From: Rhodococcus opacus B4
GTDB taxonomy: Bacteria > Actinomycetota > Actinomycetes > Mycobacteriales > Mycobacteriaceae
DNA length: 64,000 nt
Assembly: GCF_000010805.1 (NCBI RefSeq)
Contig: NC_012522.1
Coordinates: 744,001-808,000 of the forward strand
Direction: 5' to 3'
Each line of letters starts with the position of its first letter. Position 1 is the first letter of the stretch. The notes beneath the pieces are model-generated. The model did no database searches. It saw only the letters and a program-made list of their open reading frames with translations, and was not told the origin of the DNA. The position numbers were made by a program, and so were the translations under genes. Below, one piece after another: positions 24,132-39,200 of this stretch.

Positions 24132-25626
24132 TTAGACGACTGCCAGCGGAAGCGCCGTCGGATGCACCGGCGACGGGAGGTCCGACGCCCCGGTCAGGTA
24201 CACGTCGACGGCGTGCGCGGCCGACCGGCCCTCCGCGATCGCCCACACCACGAGCGACGCGCCGCGGTGCGCGTCCCCGCACACGAAGACCCCGGGTGCG
24301 GTGGTCTGCCAGTCCGGCCCGCAGGAGAGCGCCCCGCGACGGGTCGGCGACAACCCGTAGTCGTCGAGCAGCGGACCGAGATCGACGCCCTCGAACCCGA
24401 TCGCGAAAAGCGCCAGCTCGCATGGTAATTCGATCTCCTCGCCGACCGGCGTGATGATGCGTTTGCCGTCCTCGCGGGCGACCTCGACCTCGGCGAGCAC
24501 CATGGACCGGACATTCCCGTTCGCGTCGCCGAGGAACCGCTGCACCGCGACCTGGTACCGGCGGACACCGCCCTCGGCGTGCGCGGGCGACGTGCGCAGC
24601 ACCATCGGCCACGCGGGCCACGGCGTCGCGGCCTCGTCCCGCTCCGTCGGCAACTCCGGGTTGTAGTCCAGTTGGGTCACCGACAGCGCGCCCTGGCGGT
24701 GCGCCGTCCCGAGGCAGTCGGCGCCGGTGTCGCCGCCGCCGATGATGACGACGTGCTTGCCCTTGGCGGTGATCGTCGCGGGACCGTCGCCCTCACATTC
24801 CTTGTTGGAGGTGACGAGGTGTTCCATCGCGAGGTGGATCCCGTTCAGCTCGCGGCCCTCGACGGTGGTGTTGTCGCGGGCCCGCAGCGCGCCGATCGCG
24901 AGCACCACCGCGTCGAAGTTCTCGCGCATCTGCTCCACGGTGAGGTCGACGCCGACCTCGCAGTCGGTGACGAAGTGGGTTCCCTCGGCACGCATCTGCA
25001 TCAGGCGCTGATCGAGGATCGCTTTCTCCATCTTGAATTCCGGGATGCCGTACCGCAGCAGTCCCCCGAGCCGGTCGTCGCGCTCGTAGACGGTGACGTC
25101 GTGCCCTGCCCGGGTCAGCTGCTGAGCCGCGGCCAGGCCGGCAGGCCCGGACCCGACCACCGCGACCTTGCGGCCCGTGGCGATCATCGGCGGCTTGGGT
25201 ACCACCGTGCCCGAGTCCCACGCGACGTCCGCGATCGCCTGCTCGATCCGCTTGATCGTGACGCTGCCCGTCGTGTGCGTGTCGGCGAGTGAGAGCACAC
25301 ACGCCGACTCGCACGGCGCCGGGCACACCCGGCCCGTGAACTCCGGGAAGTTGTTGGTGGCGTGCAGCCGCTCACTGGCCGCCGACCAGCGGCCGCGCCG
25401 CACGAGATCGTTCCACTCCGGGATCAGATTGCCCAGCGGGCAGCCCGCACTTCCCGAGTGGCAGAACGGGATTCCGCAGTCCATGCACCGCGCGGCCTGC
25501 TCGGACACCTCGGCGGCCCGCTCCGCGGAACTCTGCGGCGCGTACACCTCGTTCCAGTCGTGTATCCGCTCCGCGATCGGACGCTTGGGCGCCTCCTTCT
25601 TCACGATGTGCAGAAAGCCCTGGGGA

Positions 25627-25634
<8 letters not shown>
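24132..25634 (-). CDS. gltD: glutamate synthase small subunit
   Basis: 500 residues, NADPH-oxidising beta subunit of GOGAT. The N-terminal Fe-S ligands lie in [21 protein letters not shown] and CPAPCESAC, an FAD-binding [15 protein letters not shown] follows near residue 155, and the NADPH-binding site is [18 protein letters not shown]. It passes electrons to the alpha subunit for reductive transfer of the glutamine amide to 2-oxoglutarate. The ATG overlaps the end of gltB by eight bases, indicating coupled synthesis of the two subunits. Confidence 0.96.
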
Positions 25635-30210
<4,576 letters not shown>

Positions 30211-30435
30211 CGATATACCTCCACATCGGCCGGGAAGACCACCAGTGTGTGCGCTCCGCACGTGCTGTCGGCGGCCTCCGCTAGCGGGGTCGCCACGACG
30301 GGCGCTAACTGCTTTTCGGGGGTCTACCGGGACAGCATCGGCCCGTGAAGGTTGTTACCGGACATACATCCGGCGCGCTCAGCTTACCAGGACCGATACC
30401 CGGCAAGATATGCCGAATCGGCCCCGGAACGGACG
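30211..30435. other. gltB upstream region
   Basis: 225 bases between the GTG of gltB and the hairpin ending the lgt/TM2 operon. It must contain the gltB promoter. I searched for a GlnR-type box (GTnAC-N6-GnAAC) and a recognisable riboswitch and saw neither. Confidence 0.5.
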
Positions 30436-30467
30436 GTGGCCCGTGTCGCATCAGCAACACGGGCCAC
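30436..30467 (-). terminator. terminator after the lgt-TM2 genes
   Basis: Perfect 11-base inverted repeat GTGGCCCGTGT / ACACGGGCCAC with a 10-base loop, 18 bases beyond the stop of the TM2 gene and upstream of the gltB promoter region. It probably ends the trp-lgt transcript and insulates gltB. Confidence 0.75.
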
Positions 30468-30484
30468 ACGTTCTCCGGGGATCG

Positions 30485-31324
30485 TCACTGATCCCGCAAC
30501 GGCCGTCCGTACTGGTCCTTCACGCTCCCCGTCAGCATCATGATGCCGTCGACCAGCGGCCAGATGCCGCCGATCCCACAGGTGAGCCACGTGACGGCGA
30601 TCTGCGCCACGGCGATGCCGGGCTGGTTCAGGTAGAACCGCCCGACGCCGAACGCGCCGAGGAAGATCTGCAGCAGACCGGCGGTCAGCTTGGACTTGTC
30701 GGAGTACGGCTCACCCGTCAGCGGGTGCCTGCCGAACGGCGCCGACGGATCGGCGTACGCGTTGTAGCCGGGGGCGTACCCGGGCGGCGGGAACCCCTGC
30801 TGGGGATAACCCTGCTGCTGTCCGTACGCCGGCTGCTGGTATCCGGGCTGCTGGTAGTCCTGCGGTGGTTGCGGAGCCGCCCCGTACTGCGCGCCGTAAG
30901 CGGGATCCGGTGCGCCGTAGGTCGGACCGTCCGGCTGCTGGGGCTTGTCGTATCCGGAGTACGGCGCGGTCGGCGACGTCGACTCGCCCACGTTCGGGAA
31001 CGGGGCCGTCGGCTCGGTTCCGCCCGGCGGCGGGTAGGTGGGCGTCGACCCCCAGCCCGGGCCGTTGCCGACACCCGAATACGTGTCCCAGCCCGGTCCC
31101 GTTCCGGACGCACCCGGTGACGGCGTCGCGTCGGACGTGGCGGGAGGCTGCGACAGCGAGGCCTCGGCGGTGGCGTCGTAGTCGAAGGGCGAGCCGAACT
31201 CGGGCGGCAGGCTCGAGTCGCTGCTGTTCTCCGTGCCGTCGCTGCTCTTTCCCAGATCGACCTTGGGTGCGTCGTCGGATGCACCCGTGCCGGACTCGTC
31301 GGATGCTTTCCCCGGTTCAGTCAT
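30485..31324 (-). CDS. TM2 domain membrane protein with long disordered N-terminus
   Basis: 279 residues. Residues 1-200 are low complexity, first Ser/Asp/Gly-rich and then Pro/Tyr/Gln-rich with PQQGYPQQG-like repeats. The C-terminal TM2 domain (about 210-270) has two membrane spans around KLTAGLLQIFLGAFGVGRFYLNQPGIAVAQ and GIGGIWPLVDGIMMLTG. The family function is unknown. The start ATG 31324 overlaps the lgt stop region and has AAGGA nine bases upstream, so it is coupled to lgt. A gene of this type follows lgt in other Mycobacteriales. Confidence 0.88.
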   Translation of the reverse strand: MTEPGKASDESGTGASDDAPKVDLGKSSDGTENSSDSSLPPEFGSPFDYDATAEASLSQPPATSDATPSPGASGTGPGWDTYSGVGNGPGWGSTPTYPPPGGTEPTAPFPNVGESTSPTAPYSGYDKPQQPDGPTYGAPDPAYGAQYGAAPQPPQDYQQPGYQQPAYGQQQGYPQQGFPPPGYAPGYNAYADPSAPFGRHPLTGEPYSDKSKLTAGLLQIFLGAFGVGRFYLNQPGIAVAQIAVTWLTCGIGGIWPLVDGIMMLTGSVKDQYGRPLRDQ

Positions 31325-32348
31325 TCGCGTCATCCTTCTTGCTGTCGATGGTCTTCGTGCCCGCGTCGCCGCCGGCACTCGCAGTACTCGCGGCCTTGCC
31401 GTCCGGTACCGGCTCCGCCGGCGCGGGGTCGTCGGAGACCAGCTCCGCCCGCGAGGCGTCCGCGACCGGCTCGCCGCCGGCAGGCCGCAGATCCGCCGGA
31501 TCCTCGCGCCCCTTGGTGGCGGCGAAGAAATACACCGCGGCCGCGACGAACACCAGAGCGGAGGTGAACGAGTTCACGCGGACACCGGCGATGAGGCTCG
31601 CGTGGTCGCTGCGCATCAGTTCGATCCAGAAGCGCCCGGCGCAGTACCCGGCGACGTACAGGGCGAACAGGCGGCCGTGCCCGATCCGGAATCGGCGATC
31701 GACCCACACGAGCAGGATCACGATCAGCACGTTCCACAGCGCCTCGTACAGGAACGTCGGATGCACGACGAACGCGACCTCGCCGGTGGACACCCCGTCG
31801 ATCAGCTGCGGAGACACCTGGCCGAGGTCGTTGCGGCGCTCGAAGATCTCGAGCCCCCACGGAACGTCGGTCTCGCGACCGTAGAGTTCCTGGTTGAAGT
31901 AGTTTCCGAGCCGTCCGATCGCCTGCGCGAGCAGGATGGCCGGCGCGACTGCATCGCCCAGCGCGGGCAGCGGGATGCCGCGGCGCCGGCAACCGATCCA
32001 GGCGCCGACACCGCCGAGCGCCACGGCGCCCCAGATGCCGAGGCCGCCCTGCCACACCTTCAGGGCGTCGACGGGATCGCCGCCCTCCCCGAAGTACGTC
32101 GGCCAGTCGGTCATCACGTGGTAGAGGCGGCCGCCGATCAGGCCGAACGGCACCGCCCAGATCGCGATGTCGAGGACGGTGCCCTTCTCGCCGCCGCGGG
32201 CGACCCAGCGGCGGTCACCCCACACGATCGCGACGACGATCCCGATGATGATGAACAGCGCGTACGCGCGCAGGGCCACCGGTCCGACATACCAGACGCC
32301 TTGGGGCGGACTCGGAATGTAAGCCAGTACGTCCACAGTGGAAGTCAC
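31317..32348 (-). CDS. lgt: prolipoprotein diacylglyceryl transferase
   Basis: 343 residues, integral membrane enzyme that attaches diacylglycerol to the lipobox Cys of prolipoproteins such as the two binding proteins in this window. The Lgt signature GRLGNYFNQELYGRETDVPWGLE is intact, as are the N-terminal YALFIIIGIVVAIVWGDRR and the C-terminal GRLFALYVAGYCAGRFWIELMRSD. A C-terminal extension of about 70 polar Ala/Pro/Asp residues follows the last span, as in mycobacterial Lgt. It overlaps trpA by four bases, linking lipoprotein maturation to the trp operon transcript. Confidence 0.96.
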   Translation of the reverse strand: MTSTVDVLAYIPSPPQGVWYVGPVALRAYALFIIIGIVVAIVWGDRRWVARGGEKGTVLDIAIWAVPFGLIGGRLYHVMTDWPTYFGEGGDPVDALKVWQGGLGIWGAVALGGVGAWIGCRRRGIPLPALGDAVAPAILLAQAIGRLGNYFNQELYGRETDVPWGLEIFERRNDLGQVSPQLIDGVSTGEVAFVVHPTFLYEALWNVLIVILLVWVDRRFRIGHGRLFALYVAGYCAGRFWIELMRSDHASLIAGVRVNSFTSALVFVAAAVYFFAATKGREDPADLRPAGGEPVADASRAELVSDDPAPAEPVPDGKAASTASAGGDAGTKTIDSKKDDAND

Positions 32349-33148
32349 GACGCCACGGTAGCCGAGCGAACGCCCTCGGCGAGTTCCTCCGTCAGCGAAC
32401 GCACCGCGTCCAGACCGCTCTCCGCCGCGGTGACCAACGCGGATCCGACGATGACCGCGTCGGCGTAGGCGGCGATCTCGGCGGCCTGCGCGCCGGAGCG
32501 GACACCCAGTCCGACACCCACCGGAATGTCCGAATGGGCGCGGATGCGGGCCGTCAGTTCGGGCGCCATCGACGACACGGCGTCACGGGCGCCGGTGACG
32601 CCCATCGTGGACGCGGCGTAGACGAACCCGCTGCTGGCGTCGAGGGTGATCGCGAGACGCTCCTCGGTCGACGACGGCGCGACGAGGAAGATCCGGTCGA
32701 GGTCGTGTTCCTTCGACGCGGCGATCCACTCGCCGGCTTCCTCGGGGATGAGGTTGGGGGTGATCAGCCCGAGGCCGCCTGCGCTCGCCAGATCGCGGGC
32801 GAACTTGTCGACGCCGTACTGCAGAACGGGGTTCCAGTACGTCATCACGACGGCCTTCCCACCGACGGAGGCGATCGCCTCGACGACCGTGAACACGTCG
32901 CGCACCCGGACACCGTTCTGCAGCGCCGTCTCGGCCGCCGCCTGAATGGTGGGTCCGTCCATCACCGGGTCGGAATACGCGATGCCGACCTCGACGATGT
33001 CGCAACCGGATTCGACCATCGCCTTGAACACGTCGATGGATTCCGGCACGGTGGGGAACCCGGCCGGGAGGTACCCGACGAGCGCGGCACGCTTCTCCTC
33101 GCGGCACTGCGCGAACGTCGGGGCGAGGCGCGAGAGTCGTTCGCTCAC
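32345..33148 (-). CDS. trpA: tryptophan synthase alpha chain
   Basis: 267 residues, splits indole-3-glycerol phosphate to indole and glyceraldehyde 3-phosphate. The catalytic Glu and Asp lie in [20 protein letters not shown], and the phosphate-binding [14 protein letters not shown] and SALV segments are present. GTG at 33148 is the start because it overlaps the trpB stop (GTGA) and gives the usual length; the longer frame to 33217 adds a basic, non-conserved stretch. Confidence 0.95.
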   Translation of the reverse strand: MSERLSRLAPTFAQCREEKRAALVGYLPAGFPTVPESIDVFKAMVESGCDIVEVGIAYSDPVMDGPTIQAAAETALQNGVRVRDVFTVVEAIASVGGKAVVMTYWNPVLQYGVDKFARDLASAGGLGLITPNLIPEEAGEWIAASKEHDLDRIFLVAPSSTEERLAITLDASSGFVYAASTMGVTGARDAVSSMAPELTARIRAHSDIPVGVGLGVRSGAQAAEIAAYADAVIVGSALVTAAESGLDAVRSLTEELAEGVRSATVAS

Positions 33149-34464
33149 TTGGCCGAACCTTCCTTGTCGGTCGTGGTGGTCTCGGTCGAGTCGTCCGGAT
33201 CGAACAGTCCGAACCATTTGGCTGCCGTGTCCATGTCCTTGTCGCCGCGCCCGGACAGGCTGACGACGATGATCGCGCCCTCGCCCAGTTCGCGGCCCAG
33301 GCGCAGTGCGCCGGCGACGGCGTGGGCGGACTCGATGGCCGGGATGATGCCCTCGCGCTCGGACAGCAGTCGGAGCGCATCCATGGCCTCCGAGTCGGTG
33401 ACCGGTTCGTAGGTGGCGCGGCCGATGTCCTTGAGGAGCGCGTGTTCCGGGCCGACCCCGGGGTAGTCGAGGCCCGCGGAGATCGAGTGCGACTCGATGG
33501 TCTGGCCGTCCTCGTCCTGCAGCAGGTACGAGTATGCGCCCTGGAACGCGCCCGGGGTGCCTCCCGCGAACGTGGCGGCGTGCCTTCCGGTTTCGACGCC
33601 GTCACCGGCGGCCTCGTAGCCGACCAGCCGCACGGACGGGTCGTCGAGGAAGGCGTGGAAGATGCCGATGGCGTTGGAACCGCCGCCGACGCACGCCGTC
33701 ACGGCGTCGGGCAGCCGGCCCGTCGCCGCCTGCACCTGCACACGCGTCTCCAGACCGACGACGCGCTGGAAGTCGCGGACGATGGTCGGGAACGGGTGCG
33801 GTCCGGCGGCGGTGCCGAAGCAGTAGTAGGTGTTGTGGGCGTTGGTGACCCAGTCGCGGAGCGCCTCGTTGATCGCGTCCTTCAGGGTCCGCGACCCCGA
33901 CTCGACCGACACCACCGCCGATCCGAGCAGCCGCATGCGGGCGACGTTCAGTGCCTGCCGCTCGGTGTCGACGGCGCCCATGTAGATGATGCATTCCAGG
34001 CCGAGGAGCGCGCAGGCTGTGGCGGTGGCCACACCGTGCTGGCCGGCACCGGTTTCCGCGATGATGCGCGTCTTGCCCATGCGCTTGGCGAGCAGCACCT
34101 GCCCGAGCACGTTGTTGATCTTGTGCGAGCCGGTGTGGTTGAGGTCTTCGCGCTTGAGGATCAGCCGCGCCCCACCGGCGAACTCGCTCATCCGCGTCGC
34201 CTCGAAGATCGGGGACGGACGGCCGGTGTAGTCGCGCTGGAGGCGGTCGAGTTCGTTCAGGAACGACTCGTCTCCGCGCGCCTTCTCGTACTCGGCGGTG
34301 ACCTCCTCGATCACCGCCATCAGGGCCTCCGGCACGTGCCGTCCGCCGTACACGCCGAAGTGTCCTCCGGCATCGGGGTCGTGCGTCGTGCGCTCGGCGA
34401 TTCCGGCGCTGGCAGTCGGCAGATTGCCACCCTTGAAGACGGTTTCCTGATTACGTGAAGTCAC
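33145..34464 (-). CDS. trpB: tryptophan synthase beta chain
   Basis: 439 residues, PLP enzyme joining indole and serine to give tryptophan. The PLP Lys is in [14 protein letters not shown] and the glycine-rich phosphate loop in [16 protein letters not shown]. The N-terminus has a 40-residue extension before [14 protein letters not shown], usual in actinobacterial TrpB. It overlaps trpA by four bases and is separated from trpC by 62 bases, a spacing larger than elsewhere in the operon. Confidence 0.96.
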   Translation of the reverse strand: MTSRNQETVFKGGNLPTASAGIAERTTHDPDAGGHFGVYGGRHVPEALMAVIEEVTAEYEKARGDESFLNELDRLQRDYTGRPSPIFEATRMSEFAGGARLILKREDLNHTGSHKINNVLGQVLLAKRMGKTRIIAETGAGQHGVATATACALLGLECIIYMGAVDTERQALNVARMRLLGSAVVSVESGSRTLKDAINEALRDWVTNAHNTYYCFGTAAGPHPFPTIVRDFQRVVGLETRVQVQAATGRLPDAVTACVGGGSNAIGIFHAFLDDPSVRLVGYEAAGDGVETGRHAATFAGGTPGAFQGAYSYLLQDEDGQTIESHSISAGLDYPGVGPEHALLKDIGRATYEPVTDSEAMDALRLLSEREGIIPAIESAHAVAGALRLGRELGEGAIIVVSLSGRGDKDMDTAAKWFGLFDPDDSTETTTTDKEGSAK

Positions 34465-34526
34465 AGGTCCAGTCTGCCTCGAGGCCGGGTTCCGCCGCCG
34501 TCGGGGTCAGGTCCGCCGGAGTGGCC

Positions 34527-35336
34527 TCAGCGCGACGGCTTGGGGCAGGACGGGTGCGCGCCGGCGTTGACCAGATCGGCCACCGCCTTGCGCGGATCAC
34601 CGCTGGTGACGAGGCCTTCGCCGACCAGTACCGCGTCGGCTCCCGCACCGGCGTACGCCAGCAGGTCGGCCGTGCCGCGCACCCCGGACTCCGCGATCTT
34701 GATGATCTCGGTGGGCAGTCCGGGAGCGATCTCGCCGAACGTGTTCTTGTCGACCTCGAGCGTCTTGAGGTTGCGCGCATTGACACCGATGACCTTGGCG
34801 CCCGCTTCGATCGCCCGGTTCGCTTCTTCCTCGGTGTGGACCTCGACGAGGGCCGTCATGCCCAGCGACTCCGTCCGGTCGATCAGCGACGCGAGCGCGT
34901 CCTGCTCGAGGGCGGCGACGATGAGCAGCACCATGTCGGCGCCGTGCGCGCGGGCCTCGTGGATCTGGTACGGCCCGACGATGAAGTCCTTGCGGAGGAT
35001 CGGGATGCTCACCGCGCGGCGGACGGCGTCGAGGTCCGCGAGGGACCCCTGGAACCGGCGTTCCTCGGTGAGCACGCTGATCACGCGGGCGCCACCGGCC
35101 TGGTAGGCGGCGGCCAGTTCGGCGGGATCGGCGATGTCGGCGAGCGCACCCTTCGAGGGGCTGGCGCGCTTGACCTCGGCGATGACTCCGATGCCCGGCT
35201 CGAGCAGGGCGGCCGCGGCATCGAGGGCCGGCGGCGCCGCGGCGGCAGCAGCCTTGACTGCGGCGAAGTCGAGGACGGCTTCGCGGGCGGCGACGTCGGC
35301 GCGCACCCCGTCGAGAATCGAGTCGAGAACAGTCAT
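34527..35336 (-). CDS. trpC: indole-3-glycerol phosphate synthase
   Basis: 269 residues, TIM-barrel enzyme that closes the indole ring from CdRP. Visible family segments are [50 protein letters not shown] and [15 protein letters not shown], containing the catalytic Lys and Glu residues. It is monofunctional: no fused TrpF domain. The ATG at 35336 is chosen because the extra upstream frame to 35411 is not family-like. Confidence 0.95.
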   Translation of the reverse strand: MTVLDSILDGVRADVAAREAVLDFAAVKAAAAAAPPALDAAAALLEPGIGVIAEVKRASPSKGALADIADPAELAAAYQAGGARVISVLTEERRFQGSLADLDAVRRAVSIPILRKDFIVGPYQIHEARAHGADMVLLIVAALEQDALASLIDRTESLGMTALVEVHTEEEANRAIEAGAKVIGVNARNLKTLEVDKNTFGEIAPGLPTEIIKIAESGVRGTADLLAYAGAGADAVLVGEGLVTSGDPRKAVADLVNAGAHPSCPKPSR

Positions 35337-35422
35337 CGTGGCCCGAGTCCTTTCTGGGCAGAAACCCGATGTGAGGAACATCATCAGGGGTGAAGCCAGC
35401 CTAGATGGCACTCTGATTGTGT

Positions 35423-36127
35423 TTACGTCCGGGTACCCGGGTCTTCGTCCGAACCGTCAACTTGGTCGACAGGTTCGGCTTTCTTGTCGTCCACCGTGGG
35501 GTCCTCCCCCGCGTCCAGGGCGTCCCAGAGCATGCGCTGGGTGACGGGCTCGCCCGCCGAATCGGCACCGGTCTTCTTCGCCGCGTCCCGCCTTGCACCG
35601 GGGCTGTCGTACTTGGAGGACAGCCCCGCCCGCACCCGCGGCCTGCGGACCAGCTCCACCGCGGCGGCGAGCGCCGCCAGGGCGCCCACCAGCACGAGAA
35701 CGGCGGGTGCGGCGTGCACGGACACCGACTGGACCTCCGCCCTGCCCGGCAACTCGGCCAGCCGCGCCGCCTCGTCGTCGGATGCGCCGGAGACGAGCAG
35801 TCCGACCGCCGGGACCGCGGCCGCGACGGCCACCACCGCGACGAGCACACCCAGTACGCGCAGGGCCCAGCCCTTCACGGCGAACGACGCCGCGATCGCG
35901 GCGACCAGGGTCAGCGCCAGCGGCGTGAGCGCCGCGGCCCAGGTGCCGCCCACGAGCACGGACGTGCGTTCCTCGCCCAGCCCGTCGGAGGAGGTGACCT
36001 CCACCCACGTCATCCGCGAGGCACCCCACAGGCACACTGCGGCGACCGCGAGGAGCAGCACCGCGAACATCGACCGGCGACGCCCCGCCCGCGCGGGTTC
36101 CCGGGCCGGCTCCGACGCGTCGCTCAC
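35423..36127 (-). CDS. Trp biosynthesis-associated membrane protein (TIGR02234 type)
   Basis: 234 residues with four hydrophobic segments: [57 protein letters not shown] and [23 protein letters not shown] long acidic cytoplasmic tail ends the protein. The position between trpE and trpC is conserved in mycobacteria and relatives and gave the family its name, but its biochemical role is unknown. The GTG at 36127 overlaps the trpE stop (GTGA), a tight coupling that implies joint expression with anthranilate synthase. Confidence 0.88.
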   Translation of the reverse strand: MSDASEPAREPARAGRRRSMFAVLLLAVAAVCLWGASRMTWVEVTSSDGLGEERTSVLVGGTWAAALTPLALTLVAAIAASFAVKGWALRVLGVLVAVVAVAAAVPAVGLLVSGASDDEAARLAELPGRAEVQSVSVHAAPAVLVLVGALAALAAAVELVRRPRVRAGLSSKYDSPGARRDAAKKTGADSAGEPVTQRMLWDALDAGEDPTVDDKKAEPVDQVDGSDEDPGTRT

Positions 36128-37710
36128 TGCGTGCCGCCTCCCAGGGTCTTCAGCGTGTGCGCCGCCGCGATCGCGCTGAGCACCGCCATCGCCTTGTTCC
36201 GCGCCTCGGTGTCCTCGTACTCGGGGTTCGAGTCGGCGACGACGCCCGCGCCTGCCTGGACGTACCCGATGCCGTCCTTGATCAGCGCGGTGCGGATCGC
36301 GATCGCCGTGTCGGCGTCGCCCGCGAAGTCGAGGTACCCGATGATGCCGCCGTAGATGCCCCGGCGGGTGGGTTCGAGTTCCTCGATCAACTGCATCGCC
36401 CGGACCTTCGGCGCGCCCGACAGGGTGCCCGCCGGGAAGCAGGCGGTGACGGCGTCGAGGGCCTGCTTGCCGTCCGCGAGGTGACCGGTGACGGTGGAGA
36501 CGAGATGCATCACGTGGCTGTACCGCTCGATGTGGCGGTAGTCGTGGACCTTCACCGTGCCCGGTTCGCAGACGCGCCCGAGGTCGTTGCGGCCCAGATC
36601 CACGAGCATCAGGTGCTCCGCGTTCTCCTTCTCGTCGGCGAGCAGATCCTTCTCGAGCAGGATGTCCTCCTCCTCGGTGTGCCCGCGCCACCGGGTGCCC
36701 GCGATCGGGTGCGTGGTGGCGACGCCCTCCGACACGGTCACCAGAGCCTCCGGGCTCGAGCCGACGATCGAGAACGCGGTCTCGCCGTCGCCGTCCGGCA
36801 CGTTGAGGAGGTACATGTACGGGCTGGGGTTGGAGGCCCGCAGCATCCGGTAGACGTCGATCGGGTCGGCGGTGCAGTCGATCTCGAAACGCTGCGACAG
36901 CACCACCTGGAAGGCCTCGCCCGCCTCGATGTCGCCGACGAGTTTCTGCACGTCGGCGCCGAACCCTTCGGTGGTGCGCTGACGGCGGTAGTCGGGGGCG
37001 GGTTTCGCGAACGTGGACACGGTCGACGACGCCGGGGCCGACAGGGCGCGCGTCATCCGGTCCAGCCGCTCCACCGCGGAGTCGTAGGCCTCGTCGACGC
37101 GTTCGTCCGTGCCGTCCCAGTTGACGGCGTTGGCGATCAGGGTGATGGCGCCCTCGTGGTGGTCGACGGCCGCGAGATCCGTCGCCAGCAGCATCACCAT
37201 CTCGGGGATCTGCAGGTCGTCGGTGGCGTGCTCGCCGATGCGCTCGATGCGCCGTACCGCGTCGTATCCGAGGAAGCCGACCATGCCGCCGGTCAGCGGC
37301 GGGAGGTCGGGAAGCCGCTCGCTGCGCAGAAGTTCGAGGGTCTGGCCGAGGGCGGCGATCGGATCGCCGCCGGACGGTGCGCCCGCGGGAACGTTGCCGT
37401 ACCAGGCGGCTTCACCGTCGACGACGGTCAGCGCGGCGGGGCTGCCCGCGCCGATGAACGACCATCGCGACCACGATCGGCCGTTCTCCGCCGACTCGAG
37501 CAGGAAGGTGCCGGGCCGGTTCGCCGCCAGCTTGGTGTACGCGGACAGCGGTGTTTCCGCGTCTGCCAGCACCTTGCGCGTCACCGGGACGACCCGGTGT
37601 TCGGCGGCGAGAGCGTGGAACTGCTCACGTGTGGTGGTCGAGTCGGACCCGCCGTCGGCCGGGGTGGCGGCGGACTCGGGTGCGGGAATCGTGGTGGGCT
37701 CGCCGTGCAT
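36124..37710 (-). CDS. trpE: anthranilate synthase component I
   Basis: 528 residues from ATG 37710 (ATGs at 37719 and 37722 are alternatives; no strong ribosome site separates them). It converts chorismate and ammonia to anthranilate. The tryptophan feedback site LLES is present in [20 protein letters not shown], and the catalytic region has [47 protein letters not shown]. The glutaminase partner TrpG and TrpD are not in the window. It heads the trp operon and diverges from the peroxiredoxin gene, with 59 bases between starts. Confidence 0.95.
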   Translation of the reverse strand: MHGEPTTIPAPESAATPADGGSDSTTTREQFHALAAEHRVVPVTRKVLADAETPLSAYTKLAANRPGTFLLESAENGRSWSRWSFIGAGSPAALTVVDGEAAWYGNVPAGAPSGGDPIAALGQTLELLRSERLPDLPPLTGGMVGFLGYDAVRRIERIGEHATDDLQIPEMVMLLATDLAAVDHHEGAITLIANAVNWDGTDERVDEAYDSAVERLDRMTRALSAPASSTVSTFAKPAPDYRRQRTTEGFGADVQKLVGDIEAGEAFQVVLSQRFEIDCTADPIDVYRMLRASNPSPYMYLLNVPDGDGETAFSIVGSSPEALVTVSEGVATTHPIAGTRWRGHTEEEDILLEKDLLADEKENAEHLMLVDLGRNDLGRVCEPGTVKVHDYRHIERYSHVMHLVSTVTGHLADGKQALDAVTACFPAGTLSGAPKVRAMQLIEELEPTRRGIYGGIIGYLDFAGDADTAIAIRTALIKDGIGYVQAGAGVVADSNPEYEDTEARNKAMAVLSAIAAAHTLKTLGGGTQ

Positions 37711-37769
37711 GCCGACCATCATCCCAGGCGCACTCGTACTGTCTGCGTGCGCGGGTAGCCTCGGCACCC

Positions 37770-38234
37770 ATGAAGCCAGGTCAGCTCGCACCGGAATTCA
37801 CCCTGCCCGATCAGGACGGCATCGCACGATCGCTGTCGAGCCTTCTCGAGGACGGCCCCCTGGTGCTGTTCTTCTACCCCGCGGCGTCGACGCCGGTCTG
37901 CACCGCCGAGGCCTGCCATTTCCGGGACCTCGGGATCGAATTCTCCGCGGTGGGAGCGTCGCGCGCCGGGATCAGCACCGATGCGGTGGCGAAGCAGGCG
38001 TCGTTCGCGCAGGCACAGTCGTTCGACTACCCGCTGCTGTCGGACACCGACGGGGCCGTCGCGGAGAAGTTCGGTGTCCGGCGCGGACTGCTCGGCAAAC
38101 TCGCCCCCGTCAAGCGGTCGACCTTCGTCATCGACACCGATCGCACCGTGCTCGAGGTCATCTCGAGCGAGTTCCGCGCGAACACGCACGGCGATCAGGC
38201 GCTGGCCTTCCTCCGGACGCGTCAGGCCACCTGA
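37770..38234 (+). CDS. bcp: peroxiredoxin (Bcp type)
   Basis: 154 residues, thiol peroxidase of the BCP/PrxQ class. The peroxidatic Cys is in [18 protein letters not shown], and a second Cys five residues later is the likely resolving Cys (CTAEAC). [16 protein letters not shown] and [16 protein letters not shown] complete the fold. Start ATG 37770 begins [23 protein letters not shown] ends eight bases before the ATG, suggesting a leaderless transcript. The same divergent position beside trpE is occupied by bcpB (Rv1608c) in M. tuberculosis. The last 13 bases overlap the convergent dioxygenase gene. Confidence 0.93.
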   Translation: MKPGQLAPEFTLPDQDGIARSLSSLLEDGPLVLFFYPAASTPVCTAEACHFRDLGIEFSAVGASRAGISTDAVAKQASFAQAQSFDYPLLSDTDGAVAEKFGVRRGLLGKLAPVKRSTFVIDTDRTVLEVISSEFRANTHGDQALAFLRTRQAT

Positions 38235-39001
38235 ATCGACCGCTTGGCCAGTCCCATCCAGAAGCCGTCGATCACCTGCCGGGGAATCTGCTCGGGGTCG
38301 CTCGACGCGCCGAGCGTGACGAAGAGGGGCGCGAAGTGCTCGATCGTGGGGTGTGCGTACGGCATCCCCGGCGCGAGCGAGCGGAAATCGATCAGCGAGT
38401 CCACGTCGCCCGCGGCGAGACGCTCGTCCGCCCAGGCGTCGAACTCGGAGGACCAGCCCGGCGCCGTCGCGTCGGGTGAGGGGTCGCGCAGAAACGGCAG
38501 TCCGTGGGTGGTGAACCCGGAACCGACGATCAGCACGCCCTGCTCGCGCAGGGGGCGCAGCCGCTCACCGAGGTGCAGCAGCCGTTGCGGGTCGAGGGTC
38601 GGCAGCGAGATCTGGAGGACCGGGATGTCGGCGTCGGGATACATGACCGTCAACGGCACGTAGGCGCCGTGGTCGAGCCCGCGGTGCGGCTGGTGCGACA
38701 CCGTCTCGTCGTCCGGCATCAAGGACACGACCTGCGCGGCGAGCTCGGGGGCGCCGGGCGACTCGTACGTCGTCCGGTAGAACCGCTCGGGGAAGCCCCC
38801 GAAGTCGTAGACGAGGGGCGTGCCGGTGGTGGTGGATCCGATCGTGAGCGGCGCCGATTCCCAGTGCGCCGACACCATGAGAATGGCCGTGGGCCGTGGC
38901 AGGTCGCCCGCCCACTTCGCCAGCTGCGACACCCACAGGTCACTGTCCACCAGCGGCGGCGCACCGTGGCTGAGGAACAGGGCGGGCATGGCGTTGGTCA
39001 T
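38222..39001 (-). CDS. LigB-type extradiol dioxygenase (DODA family)
   Basis: 259 residues, class III extradiol ring-cleavage dioxygenase fold like YgiD/4,5-DOPA dioxygenase. Metal ligands are suggested by LFLSHGAPPLVDSD (His), VSAHWES (His) and LDHGAYVPLTVMYPDADIPVLQ (His). The substrate is an unidentified catechol-type aromatic. It diverges from a MarR-type regulator, with a -10 TATACT and inverted repeats between them, so aromatic or phenolic induction is a reasonable inference. Confidence 0.88.
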   Translation of the reverse strand: MTNAMPALFLSHGAPPLVDSDLWVSQLAKWAGDLPRPTAILMVSAHWESAPLTIGSTTTGTPLVYDFGGFPERFYRTTYESPGAPELAAQVVSLMPDDETVSHQPHRGLDHGAYVPLTVMYPDADIPVLQISLPTLDPQRLLHLGERLRPLREQGVLIVGSGFTTHGLPFLRDPSPDATAPGWSSEFDAWADERLAAGDVDSLIDFRSLAPGMPYAHPTIEHFAPLFVTLGASSDPEQIPRQVIDGFWMGLAKRSIQVA

Positions 39002-39061
39002 CGCGACTCCTTCGGATCGAGGTCCGGCATCGACGGCGAAGCGAACCCGTCACCGACGTCT

Positions 39062-39109
39062 ATGTTGAACCTTCAAGTTAGTATAGGAGTCAACATGCGG
39101 GCGCGGCAA
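39062..39109 (-). promoter_or_regulatory. promoter and candidate MarR operator for the dioxygenase gene
   Basis: On the minus strand TTGCCG (39109-39104), 18 bases, TATACT (39085-39080) forms a promoter for the dioxygenase. Two inverted repeats surround it: TTGAA-CC-TTCAA at 39065-39076 just downstream of the -10, and ATGTTGA/TCAACAT at 39062-39068 and 39090-39096 flanking the -10. Either could be the site of the divergent MarR protein. Confidence 0.5.
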
Positions 39110-39200
39110 CTATTCCCTGGGCACGAATCGGCCCCGCGACGTGCTAACTATGGTGGACACGCCGCACAGCGGATCGACGTACGGACGGAGGACACCACCG

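Noticed and set aside
20226..24428. A 1400-codon open frame on the plus strand
   Set aside because: It is antisense to the BacA-like, tesB, pyk and gltD genes, its product is Arg/His/Asp-rich without family features, and such frames arise from GC-rich codon bias.
30211..30435. GlnR box or riboswitch upstream of gltB
   Set aside because: A GTAAC is present but lacks the second GnAAC at the required spacing, and no known riboswitch core was recognised.
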